NCBI GenBank assembly: GCA_900107575.1
Contig: FNQX01000024.1
Coordinates: 1-61,777, forward strand
Origin: Lachnospiraceae bacterium NK3A20
GTDB taxonomy: Bacteria; Bacillota; Clostridia; Lachnospirales; Lachnospiraceae
Reading direction: 5' to 3'
Length of the DNA stretch: 61,777 nucleotides
The translations under genes were made by a program, and so were the position numbers. This document shows positions 1-7,337 of the stretch, piece by piece (the first letter of the stretch is position 1; the number at the start of each line of letters is the position of its first letter). The notes beneath the pieces are model-generated. The model ran no database searches. It was not told the origin of the DNA and saw only the letters and a list, made by a program, of their open reading frames with translations.

Positions 1-10
1 GTGGATTCAT
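1..10 (-). CDS. 5' end of a gene truncated by the window edge
   Basis: Only the first three codons (Met-Asn-Pro) of a leftward gene are inside the window. The call rests on a very strong Shine-Dalgarno sequence, AAGGAGGTGA on the minus strand (16-25), placed five bases upstream of an ATG at 10-8. It is divergent from hcp. Nothing can be said about its product. Confidence 0.55.
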
Positions 11-27
11 AAGAGTCACCTCCTTTC

Positions 28-259
28 GTTTGTGATTGGTGGTCAATCGGCTTGGTAATACCCATGATCGCGGAGCATCGACACCCTCGCATATAAGAAT
101 CCAGCTGGGATGGACTGATGCGAATCTCACTGCCGGGAGAAAGTCCATAGACTCCAGCAAACAGCCAGCATGGTTTGAGGCTAACTTCCGTGTCAGGGGA
201 ACAGACTCTGTAATGAAGTGATCCAAGGATCCAACAAGGAGAGAAAGAACTATAACCTG
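28..259. other. Intergenic leader region, no gene recognised
   Basis: This stretch separates the leftward partial gene from hcp. I see no convincing coding frame. It has some secondary-structure potential, for example ATGGACT (110-116) pairing with AGTCCAT (142-148) around a 25-base loop, so it could be a structured leader of the leftward gene. I compared it by eye with cobalamin, TPP, SAM and lysine riboswitch cores and could not match any of them. Confidence 0.3.
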
Positions 260-276
260 ATTGACACAGGGTCAAT
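260..276. promoter_or_regulatory. Inverted repeat upstream of hcp, CRP/FNR-type operator candidate
   Basis: ATTGAC-N5-GTCAAT is a perfect 6-bp inverted repeat about 90 bp upstream of hcp. Its half-sites resemble the TTGAC/GTCAA half-sites described for CRP/FNR-family regulators such as HcpR, which control hcp under nitrosative stress. No regulator gene lies next to it, so the link to HcpR is an inference from motif and target gene. Confidence 0.4.
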
Positions 277-363
277 GTTATCACGGGTATCACCAAACCG
301 ATTAATATGTAAATGTAGTTAATAAAGTATCTATAAAGTTATTTATACGAGAGGAGAAAGGTT

Positions 364-2043
364 ATGGACAACAGGATGTTCTGTTATCAGTGTCAGGAAA
401 CGGCGAGGGGGACCGGCTGCACGTTCGCCGGTGTCTGCGGCAAGAGTGCGGAGGTTGCAGGGCTGCAGGATCTGCTGATCTTTGCGACCAAGGGGCTGTC
501 CGCAGTCACGACTGCACTTCGGAAGGAAGGGAAGGCGGTCAATCCGGAGATCAATCACCTGGTCACCGTCAATCTCTTTACCACGATTACAAACGCCAAC
601 TTCGACAAGGAAGCGATCACCGCCAGGATCAAAGAAACGCTCCTGGTGAAGGAGGCGCTGCTGATGGAGGTGCCGGCGAAGGAAGGACTGCCGGCTGCGG
701 CGCTCTGGAATGGAGGGGAAGACGAATACGCGGGCAAGGCGGCCACGCATGAGGTCGGGGTTCTTGCCACGGATAACGAAGATATCCGCTCTCTTCGGGA
801 ACTCATCACCTATGGTCTGAAGGGGCTCTCCGCCTACAGCAAGCACGCCAATGCCCTTCTCCAGGACAACGAGGAGGTCGACGCTTTTATCCAGAGAGCG
901 CTGGCAGCAACCCTGGATGATTCACTCAGCACAGATGATCTGGTCGCCCTCACACTCGAAACCGGCAAGTACGGCGTAGACGGCATGGCTCTTCTGGATG
1001 CGGCCAACACAGGAGCCTACGGCAATCCCGAGATCACAAAGGTGGAGATCGGCGTCAGGAATAATCCAGGCATCCTCGTCTCCGGTCATGACCTGAAGGA
1101 TCTGGAGCAGCTCCTGGAGCAGACGGCGGGTACCGGTGTGGATGTCTATACGCACTCCGAAATGCTTCCGGCACATTACTATCCTGCCTTTAAGAAATAT
1201 CCCCACTTTGCAGGGAACTATGGCAATGCCTGGTGGAAACAGCAGGAGGAGTTCGCTTCCTTCCACGGTCCGATTCTGATGACGACCAACTGCATCGTGC
1301 CGCCGAAGGACAGCTATAAGGACCGGCTCTGGACCACAGGCGCGGCAGGGTACCCGGGCTGCCGACATATTGACGGCAGCTATGGCAAGGTCAAGGATTT
1401 CTCCGCGATCATTGAGCAGGCGAAGACCTGCGCGGCGCCGCAGGAAATCGAGACGGGGAGCATCGTCGGCGGCTTCGCCCATGCGCAGGTGTTCGCGCTG
1501 GCGGACAAGATTGTCGAGGCGGTGAAGTCCGGTGCAATCCGCCGTTTTGTTGTCATGGCGGGCTGTGATGGCAGAATGAAATCCAGAGAGTACTACAGCG
1601 AGTTCGCGAAAAAGCTTCCGAAGGATGTGGTCATCCTCACGGCAGGCTGCGCCAAGTACCGGTACAACAAGCTGGATCTGGGAGACATCGGAGGGATACC
1701 GAGAGTTCTCGATGCCGGACAGTGCAATGACTCCTATTCCCTTGCACTGATCGCCCTGAAGCTCAAGGAGATCTTCGGTCTGGACGATGTGAATGATCTG
1801 CCGATCACATACAACATTGCCTGGTATGAACAGAAGGCGGTCATTGTCCTGCTGGCACTCCTGTCACTGGGTGTGAAGAATATCCATCTCGGGCCGACAC
1901 TGCCGGCCTTCCTCTCGCCGAATGTTGCGAAGGTGCTTGTCGACAACTTCGGAATCGCCGGCATCCAAACGGTGGACGATGATCTGAAGCTCTTCTTCGG
2001 AGAAACGGCAAGCTGTATTTCCACAGAGCAAAACAGGGCCTGA
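364..2043 (+). CDS. hcp: Hydroxylamine reductase / hybrid cluster protein
   Basis: A cytosolic iron-sulfur protein of the Hcp family that reduces hydroxylamine or nitric oxide in anaerobes and protects against nitrosative stress. The 559-residue protein has the N-terminal cysteine cluster C7-x2-C10-x8-C19-x5-C25, which ligates the cubane cluster. It also has the later hybrid-cluster segments: a GHDLK region, [18 protein letters not shown] and [11 protein letters not shown]. Length is normal for the short anaerobic class. The start has the RBS GAGGAGAAAGG just upstream. It appears to be transcribed alone, and a CRP/FNR-like palindrome sits upstream at 260-276. No hcr reductase partner is adjacent. 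Confidence 0.95.
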   Translation: MDNRMFCYQCQETARGTGCTFAGVCGKSAEVAGLQDLLIFATKGLSAVTTALRKEGKAVNPEINHLVTVNLFTTITNANFDKEAITARIKETLLVKEALLMEVPAKEGLPAAALWNGGEDEYAGKAATHEVGVLATDNEDIRSLRELITYGLKGLSAYSKHANALLQDNEEVDAFIQRALAATLDDSLSTDDLVALTLETGKYGVDGMALLDAANTGAYGNPEITKVEIGVRNNPGILVSGHDLKDLEQLLEQTAGTGVDVYTHSEMLPAHYYPAFKKYPHFAGNYGNAWWKQQEEFASFHGPILMTTNCIVPPKDSYKDRLWTTGAAGYPGCRHIDGSYGKVKDFSAIIEQAKTCAAPQEIETGSIVGGFAHAQVFALADKIVEAVKSGAIRRFVVMAGCDGRMKSREYYSEFAKKLPKDVVILTAGCAKYRYNKLDLGDIGGIPRVLDAGQCNDSYSLALIALKLKEIFGLDDVNDLPITYNIAWYEQKAVIVLLALLSLGVKNIHLGPTLPAFLSPNVAKVLVDNFGIAGIQTVDDDLKLFFGETASCISTEQNRA

Positions 2044-2191
2044 AGGATAACACGGATCTTGCGATTTTCCGCTTCCTTCTGTTGACTATCTGACTCCGAT
2101 GGAACAGCCGGAGGAGACGGGAATTATGCGATACGGTATCGCTTTCTCCGGCAAGGATTGCCGTCGAGGTGAGCCGCTCGGAGGAGAAATC

Positions 2192-3004
2192 GTGACAATA
2201 CATATCGAGGACGACCTTGACCTGGACCGGATCGCGGAGAGCGGGCAGTGCTTCCGCTGGGAGAAAACAGGAGCGCAGGCATACCGGATCATTGCGGGCA
2301 AAGACTGTCTGTATATCGCGGCGCTGGGGGACGGCAGGTTTGAGCTGGACTGTACGGAAGAGGAATTCAGAGATCGCTGGCGGGATTATTTCGACCTTAC
2401 GGAGAATTATCGCGGCATCCGGGAGAGGATTGACAAAGGTCTGGATCCGTTTCTGTGGGAGGCTGCAAAGGCGGAGCAGGGAATCCGCATCCTCCGGCAG
2501 GATCCGTGGGAGACGCTGATCTCCTTCATCATTTCGCAGAACCGGAACATTCCGGCAATTCGGAGATCCGTCGCGATGCTCTCCGAGAGCTGCGGAGAGA
2601 AGCACCTGGACTCCAGGGGAAGGGAATATTATGCCTTCCCGGATCCGGAGACTATAGCGGAGCTGCCTGATGAGGCGCTGACAGCCTGCAAACTGGGGTA
2701 CCGCAGCAAATACGTACACGCTGCCGCAGAAGCCGTCGCAGCAGGCAAAATCAATCTGGAGAGCCTGCTGTTTTCCAATGAGGAGATAACGATCAAGGCA
2801 CTGACAGGCCTGTACGGCGTCGGTGTCAAGGTTGCGAACTGCGTTTCCCTATACGGGTTGCATCACATCAATGCCTTCCCGGTTGATGTCTGGGTGAAGC
2901 GGATACTGTCGGAACAATATCCCGATGGCTACCCATTTGAGCGATATTCCCCGTATAATGGGATATATCAGCAGTATATGTTCGCCTATTACAGGAACAA
3001 ATAG
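2192..3004 (+). CDS. 8-oxoguanine DNA glycosylase (OGG family)
   Basis: A base-excision repair enzyme that removes 8-oxoguanine and nicks the abasic site. The N-terminal domain contains SGQCFRW. The helix-hairpin-helix segment LYGVGVKVANC carries catalytic Lys213, followed by FPVDVWVKR with Asp232, matching the Lys/Asp pair of OGG1. I chose the GTG start at 2192 because GGAGGAG lies five bases upstream and the protein then begins directly with the conserved domain (270 residues). An ATG at 2099 in the same frame lacks a good RBS and would add 31 non-conserved residues. It follows hcp and could be co-transcribed with it. Confidence 0.9.
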   Translation: MTIHIEDDLDLDRIAESGQCFRWEKTGAQAYRIIAGKDCLYIAALGDGRFELDCTEEEFRDRWRDYFDLTENYRGIRERIDKGLDPFLWEAAKAEQGIRILRQDPWETLISFIISQNRNIPAIRRSVAMLSESCGEKHLDSRGREYYAFPDPETIAELPDEALTACKLGYRSKYVHAAAEAVAAGKINLESLLFSNEEITIKALTGLYGVGVKVANCVSLYGLHHINAFPVDVWVKRILSEQYPDGYPFERYSPYNGIYQQYMFAYYRNK

Positions 3005-3041
3005 GGACTTGCGAGCGGATGTTATGAGATGGGAGTTGCTT

Positions 3042-3395
3042 ATGGCAGCGGGATTGGAAATAGCAGAGGATGTTCTGCGCTACATTGTGGGGTACTCGTC
3101 GCTTCTTCTGGAGCTGTTCGGCATCTGCGTTCTGGTCTACACGGCCGTCAGATGCTTCGCGCGCTGGTTGCAACATATTCAGTCAATCCGCCTGGAACTG
3201 GCGCAGGGCATTGCGCTGGCGCTCGAATTCAAGCTGGGCGGAGAGGTGCTCCGCACCGTGGTCGTGCGTGAGTGGTCGGAGCTGGGAATCCTCGGCGCGA
3301 TCATTGCGCTCCGGGCAGCGCTGACATTCCTGATCCATTGGGAGATCAAGAATGAGAGGAAAGCGCTGGAGACCGGGCAGAAACAGGAGAACTGA
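3042..3395 (+). CDS. DUF1622 family membrane protein
   Basis: A small integral membrane protein of about 118 residues that resembles the DUF1622 family, whose function is unknown. It shows three hydrophobic segments: around YSSLLLELFGICVLVYTAV, a middle segment, and LGILGAIIALRAALTFLIHW near the C-terminus. A conserved-looking RLELAQGIALALEFKLGGEVLRT stretch, split here for reading as RLELAQGIALALEFK and LGGEVLRT, lies between them. The start at 3042 has GGGAG about seven bases upstream; an in-frame ATG at 3024 is possible. The gene follows the OGG gene and converges on the RNHCP pair. Confidence 0.7.
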   Translation: MAAGLEIAEDVLRYIVGYSSLLLELFGICVLVYTAVRCFARWLQHIQSIRLELAQGIALALEFKLGGEVLRTVVVREWSELGILGAIIALRAALTFLIHWEIKNERKALETGQKQEN

Positions 3396-3425
3396 TGTAT
3401 TCTTCCTATCCACACGAAATGTAGT

Positions 3426-3839
3426 TCATTTCCCTTCCATGGAACGGATCATGTTGTCGAGCCGTGACTTCGGAATGGCGTGGCTTGCAAAAGGCCGCAT
3501 GGCGATCGCCATGAGCTTCATCGGATTGTCGTCCGCCGCGATGCGGTTGGAGGAGAGCTTGCCGCAGATTCTGCAACGGTGGATAATCGCCCACTCTCCG
3601 TCATTCCGGACCCAGACGCCGATGGGATCCATCTTGCCGTGGCAGGTGGAGGCCCGGTCACCGGGCTTATTATCCACGTGAATGCTGGTCAGGCAGTTGG
3701 GGCAGTGATTTCTGTGATCGCTGCCCGCACCATTAGAAACAACAGGCCAGCCGCACTCTTTGCAGGTGAAAGAATCCGTGCAGGGGTGTTTCATGAAATA
3801 GTTCCGGTCCAGCTTCCTTTTCTTGTTCTCTCTGTTCAT
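3426..3839 (-). CDS. RNHCP domain zinc-binding protein (copy A)
   Basis: A 137-residue protein with the RNHCP motif that names the family (here HRNHCPNC). Its metal-binding pairs are FTCKECGW, HCPNCL and HRCRICGK, so a zinc-ribbon-like fold is likely. The function of the family is not established. It is the second gene of a two-gene leftward operon: its ATG overlaps the stop of the upstream paralogue by four bases. Copies A and B share layout (CxxC, NHCPxC, HGK/GGT, RCxxCG, DNPxKxM) and are clearly duplicates. The C-terminal tail IPKSRLDNMIRSMEGK matches the PLEKMEELTKLMGG tail of copy B in position. Confidence 0.88.
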   Translation of the reverse strand: MNRENKKRKLDRNYFMKHPCTDSFTCKECGWPVVSNGAGSDHRNHCPNCLTSIHVDNKPGDRASTCHGKMDPIGVWVRNDGEWAIIHRCRICGKLSSNRIAADDNPMKLMAIAMRPFASHAIPKSRLDNMIRSMEGK

Positions 3840-4198
3840 TCCTTGTAATATCCTTCCATGTCGCCGCGGCCACCCATGAGCTTCGTGAGCTCTTCCATTT
3901 TCTCCAGCGGGAACGGTGGATAAGCCAGGGGCTGCGCGGCAACGGACATCATCTTCACCGGATTGTCCTCCCGCTGCATCGGCACCGTTCGCATCTGTCC
4001 GCAGAACGTGCAGCGCTGAATGATGTCCCAGGTGTCATCTTTCTTCACCCAGATGCTGACGGGCTCGTATGTGCCGCCGCAGGGTGTGCCCTCCTCATCT
4101 TCTTCATGAATATTGGAGAGGCAGTGGGGGCAGTGGTTGTACTCCTTGTCATCGTCTTCCGCTGTCCAACCGCATGCCGGGCAGATATATTTGCTCAT
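3836..4198 (-). CDS. RNHCP domain zinc-binding protein (copy B)
   Basis: The upstream paralogue of the RNHCP pair, about 120 residues. It starts at MSKYICPACGW with the Shine-Dalgarno AGGAAGGAAT upstream; a longer in-frame start at 4297 has no support. Motifs are YICPACGW, YNHCPHCL (a variant of RNHCP), GTPCGGTYEPV and IQRCTFCGQ, which suggests at least two zinc sites. The role is unknown. It is divergent from the MTAN-like gene, with about 200 bp between them, and translationally coupled to copy A. Confidence 0.87.
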   Translation of the reverse strand: MSKYICPACGWTAEDDDKEYNHCPHCLSNIHEEDEEGTPCGGTYEPVSIWVKKDDTWDIIQRCTFCGQMRTVPMQREDNPVKMMSVAAQPLAYPPFPLEKMEELTKLMGGRGDMEGYYKE

Positions 4199-4302
4199 TC
4201 TCTGATATTCCTTCCTGACGCCCGCCCATCGGAACAGGCGGCGTCGCATCACGCAAAATTCTTCTTCCTTTATAGGGATACGGAGCCATCTTGTCAACCT
4301 GA

Positions 4303-4374
4303 TATAATGAATAAGGTCGGCATCTGTTCAGAACAGCCCGGAGCGTTTGCTTCTCCGGGTGTGTCATATCGGAT
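4303..4374 (+). repeat. Leader hairpin repeat, copy 1 (with TATAAT box)
   Basis: A TATAAT box at 4303-4308 is followed 12 bases later by CATCTGTTCAGAACAGCCC, the left end of the dispersed hairpin repeat. The core is CCCGGAG...CTCCGGG, a strong hairpin with no 13-bp units, and the right end (CATATCGGATA) is degenerate. It lies in the presumed 5' untranslated region of the MTAN-like gene and has the same orientation as that gene. Confidence 0.55.
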
Positions 4375-4408
4375 AGAGAGGTCGGTAGTTGCCGACATGG
4401 AGATTCCC

Positions 4409-5443
4409 ATGATAGAGATCATCACGGCGCTGCACCCCGAAGCGGAAGGGGTGATTCGGCGCCTTTCATTGAAAACAGAAAAGACAGCCTTCCCTTTCCA
4501 TTCTTTCCGCAGTGAGGATGGTTCGATCCGCCTCACCATATCCGGCACCGGGAAGGCAGTGGCAGCTGCGGCTGTCGGCTGTATCCTTGGCAGATATGAG
4601 AGAGAAGAATTGTCAACGGTGCAGCTCGTCAATTACGGAAGTTGCGCGTTGTACCAGAGTAGCAGCACTCGAAACGAAAGCGAGAGCACGGGACAGACTA
4701 AAAATGAGGAACTATACCTCGTGAACAAGCTCACTGATCTGGATTCCGGGGCAACGTATTATCCGGATCTGCTCGTTCGGTTGAACCTGCCAGAGGCAGA
4801 GATAATCACCGGCAGCAGGGTACTTGGAGAGAACCCGGAGAAGAATACGAAACAAGGTTTGGACGAGGATTCTGATGATAGGAGACAGATGGCAAATTTA
4901 GCGGCCTCTGATGGCAGTAGACAAATGGCAAGTTTAGCGGCTGTCACTGGCAGACAAAGCGAATTTGTCAGCAACAGAGAAATACTTCCTTCCGTAACGC
5001 TCTACGATATGGAAGCTGCCGGAATCTACGAAGCGGCAAGGCTCTTTCTGGGGCCGCACCAGCTGCATTTTCTGAAGGGCGTAACGGATCAAGGCATTGA
5101 TGCGAATGGAAGAATTGACGTTGCTGCCTTCCGCGATCGGATGGAGACTTATGCCGATATGGCACTGCCGTATATCCAGAGGCTGGCAGATACTTCCCGG
5201 CAGCAAGGCAGATTCCCTCACGAACAAGAAGCTGCTTTAGAGGAGAAGATTTCGACAGCGCTGCACGCGTCCGTGACGATGCAGTTGCAGATTCGGCAGC
5301 TGGTGCGATATGCCGCGCTGGCGGGGTTTGATGTGGAGAAGATTTTCGAGCAGTGCATGGCAACGCATGATGGCAGCTGCCGGGATCGGCGGGAAGGCAA
5401 GCTTCTCCTGGAGCAGCTGCGTATCGTGATCGCGGGAGATTGA
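4409..5443 (+). CDS. MTA/SAH-nucleosidase-like protein linked to spore photoproduct lyase
   Basis: A phosphorylase/nucleosidase-superfamily protein of 344 residues. The N-terminus (MIEIITALHPEAEGV) resembles MTAN proteins, and TLYDMEAAGIYEAA holds the DME motif that contacts the ribose. GVTDQG (around Asp227) matches the catalytic-aspartate position. It is longer than the usual 230 residues because of low-complexity inserts (roughly residues 78-100 and 140-190, including a repeated RQMA[N/S]LAA unit) and a C-terminal helical extension. I chose the ATG at 4409 because GGAG lies six bases upstream. It is six bases from splB, so it may act on 5'-deoxyadenosine or related by-products of the radical SAM enzyme; that role is an inference. 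Confidence 0.7.
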   Translation: MIEIITALHPEAEGVIRRLSLKTEKTAFPFHSFRSEDGSIRLTISGTGKAVAAAAVGCILGRYEREELSTVQLVNYGSCALYQSSSTRNESESTGQTKNEELYLVNKLTDLDSGATYYPDLLVRLNLPEAEIITGSRVLGENPEKNTKQGLDEDSDDRRQMANLAASDGSRQMASLAAVTGRQSEFVSNREILPSVTLYDMEAAGIYEAARLFLGPHQLHFLKGVTDQGIDANGRIDVAAFRDRMETYADMALPYIQRLADTSRQQGRFPHEQEAALEEKISTALHASVTMQLQIRQLVRYAALAGFDVEKIFEQCMATHDGSCRDRREGKLLLEQLRIVIAGD

Positions 5444-5449
5444 CGACAG

Positions 5450-6460
5450 ATGGAAGGGCAACAGAAGTTTCGGCACATTTATATAGAGAAGAGAGTCATG
5501 GATCACCCGCGGACCAGGGAGATCCTGGCGCATTTCCCGGAGAGCCGCGTCATCCTCATTGACCATTACAAGGCTGTGTTCAACCGGCGAGGACAGAGCG
5601 CGGCGCTCCAGCACCAGAGCCAAAACCTGATCCTCGCGGCGGCGAAGGACACCAATGTCTACCCCGGCGCGCCGGTGTGTCAGGACTTTGGCAACGCGCA
5701 TTTCTACTACACTTCCTGCACCATGAACTGTCTGTACGACTGTGAATACTGCTATCTGAAGGGCATGTATCCATCAGGGAATCTGGTTATTTTCGTAGAA
5801 CTTGAGAAGATATTCGCAGAGGTGGAGGCACTCCTGTCGCAGTTTCCGGTGTATCTGTGCATCTCGTACGACACGGATCTTCTGGCAATGGAGGATATCG
5901 CACACTATTGCACTGCCTGGAGTGAGTTCGCCGCGCAGCACGAGAACCTGACCATTGAGATTCGGACGAAGTGCGGCCGCACCGATCTCTGGGACCATCT
6001 TCCGCGGTGCGAGAGGGTGATCTTTGCCTATACGATCTCCCCGGAGCCTGTGATCCTTGCTTATGAGCACGGCACAGCGAAGCTGGACAACAGGCTGGAG
6101 GCCGCGGCAGAGGGCATCGCGCACGGCTTCCCTGTGCGGCTGTGTTTCGATCCGATGATCTACGTGCCGGGCTGGGAAGAGATCTATCACGACATGCTGG
6201 TGCAGACGGTCAAGATTGTACCGCTCTCCCGCGTCAGGGATTTCTCGGTCGGGAGCTTCCGCATCTCCGAGAGCTACCTGAAGAATCTGAGGCGGCAGGA
6301 GCCGGATTCCGCCGTGGTGCAGTACCCGTTCACACTGGATCGGGGATATTACCATTACTCGCAGTCTTTGACAGAACGTATGGAGAGGACACTGGTGGAG
6401 GAGCTGGGGAGAATGGTGCCGGAAGCTGCTGTTTTCCGATGGGAGGAGCCGAATGAGTGA
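5450..6460 (+). CDS. splB: Spore photoproduct lyase
   Basis: A radical SAM DNA-repair enzyme that reverses the spore thymine photoproduct. The 336-residue protein carries the cluster motif C94-x3-C98-x2-C101 in CTMNCLYDCEYCYLKG. A cysteine at about 137 (VYLCISYDTD) is a candidate for the hydrogen-donating cysteine of the family. Other conserved segments are IEIRTKC, FAYTISP and RLCFDPMIYV. It sits between the MTAN-like gene (six-base gap) and a short-chain dehydrogenase that overlaps its 3' end by eight bases, forming a tight three-gene operon. It suggests the organism or a recent ancestor can sporulate. Confidence 0.93.
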   Translation: MEGQQKFRHIYIEKRVMDHPRTREILAHFPESRVILIDHYKAVFNRRGQSAALQHQSQNLILAAAKDTNVYPGAPVCQDFGNAHFYYTSCTMNCLYDCEYCYLKGMYPSGNLVIFVELEKIFAEVEALLSQFPVYLCISYDTDLLAMEDIAHYCTAWSEFAAQHENLTIEIRTKCGRTDLWDHLPRCERVIFAYTISPEPVILAYEHGTAKLDNRLEAAAEGIAHGFPVRLCFDPMIYVPGWEEIYHDMLVQTVKIVPLSRVRDFSVGSFRISESYLKNLRRQEPDSAVVQYPFTLDRGYYHYSQSLTERMERTLVEELGRMVPEAAVFRWEEPNE

Positions 6461-7208
6461 AGAGAGGCAGAGAGCAGCACTGGTAACCGGTGCTTCCTCG
6501 GGAATCGGAAGGGAGATCGCGCGCAGACTGTGCGATGAGGGCAGAGTGGTCTATGGCATTGGCCGGAATTTCGAGCGGCCGGAAGAGAAGGAGCTCCTGG
6601 AGAACCCGCTGTTCCATCCGGTGGTCTGCGACCTTCTGGATACCGCAGGGCTCCTGGACACGGTACGCAGAATCCGCGCGGAGGTGAAGATCACGGCGCT
6701 GATCAGCAACGCGGGCAGCGCCTACTACGGTGTACATGAGATGCTCACGAATGAACAGATCGAAGAGATTGTGCGGCTCGATCTGGAGGTGCCAATGCTG
6801 CTCACGAAACAGTTCCTGCCGGAGTTCAAAAAATCAGGCGGCACCTTCATTTATATTGCTTCCGTGACGGCACAGAACCTGGCGAATCCCCATGGCGCGG
6901 CATACGGAGCGGCGAAGACGGGACTCTTGAGTTTCGCGCGCAGTATCCTGGAAGAGGGCAGGAAATGCGGCGTCCAGGTGACGGCTGTTCTGCCGGATAT
7001 GACGAGAACGGACCTGTACCGGAACGCGGACTTCGAAGCGGAGCCGGATGCGGCAGCAGGGGCCTCCCTCGCGCCTTCGGAGGTAGCCGATGCCGTGATG
7101 TACGTGTTAAGCCGCCCGGCGGGCGTTGTCGTACCGGAGATCGTGCTGCAGCCGCAGCTGCGACGGATTGCAAAGAAGCCACACTCACCATATGGTAGTA
7201 GATTGTAA
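6453..7208 (+). CDS. Short-chain dehydrogenase/reductase (SDR)
   Basis: A classical SDR oxidoreductase of 251 residues. It has the nucleotide-binding motif TGASSGIG near the N-terminus, the NAG motif, a serine in IASVTAQ and the catalytic Tyr-x3-Lys in YGAAK. The C-terminal region VVVPEIVLQPQ fits the family. The substrate cannot be told from sequence. It overlaps splB by eight bases and is the last gene of that operon, although it has no obvious link to DNA repair. Confidence 0.87.
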   Translation: MSEERQRAALVTGASSGIGREIARRLCDEGRVVYGIGRNFERPEEKELLENPLFHPVVCDLLDTAGLLDTVRRIRAEVKITALISNAGSAYYGVHEMLTNEQIEEIVRLDLEVPMLLTKQFLPEFKKSGGTFIYIASVTAQNLANPHGAAYGAAKTGLLSFARSILEEGRKCGVQVTAVLPDMTRTDLYRNADFEAEPDAAAGASLAPSEVADAVMYVLSRPAGVVVPEIVLQPQLRRIAKKPHSPYGSRL

Positions 7209-7215
7209 AGACTAA

Positions 7216-7231
7216 CCGCAATATATTGTGG
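7216..7231. promoter_or_regulatory. NrdR box upstream of nrdD
   Basis: CCGCAATATATTGTGG is a near-perfect palindrome whose core CAATATATTG fits the NrdR consensus core CwATATATwG. It lies about 19 bp upstream of the -35 element of the nrdD promoter. NrdR is the nucleotide-dependent repressor of ribonucleotide reductase genes. A clear second box at the usual 31-32 bp spacing is not visible; only a weak half-match is seen near 7247. Confidence 0.7.
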
Positions 7232-7249
7232 TTCTGCCGTGCTTCTCTA

Positions 7250-7278
7250 TTTACTTTCACAATGGAACCTACTATAAT
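7250..7278 (+). promoter_or_regulatory. Promoter of nrdD
   Basis: TTTACT (7250-7255) and TATAAT (7273-7278) are separated by 17 bp, a good housekeeping-sigma promoter. Transcription should begin close to 7285, at the foot of the hairpin described next. Confidence 0.65.
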
Positions 7279-7284
7279 ATATCC

Positions 7285-7311
7285 TGCACGCAGAGAGCGT
7301 GCACGGTTTTT
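7285..7311 (+). terminator. Hairpin with T-run at the predicted 5' end of the nrdD transcript
   Basis: TGCACGC (7285-7291) pairs with GCGTGCA (7297-7303) and is followed by GGTTTTT. It looks like an intrinsic terminator, but it lies immediately at the predicted transcription start of nrdD. It could end read-through from the splB operon, stabilise the nrdD mRNA or act as an early attenuator. Confidence 0.5.
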
Positions 7312-7337
7312 CTGATATTTTTAAGTGAGGTTCTGCG

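Noticed and set aside
28-259. Known riboswitch in the leader of the truncated leftward gene
   Set aside because: Some structure is possible, but I could not match the conserved cores of cobalamin, TPP, SAM, lysine or ZTP classes. It is recorded only as an unassigned leader.
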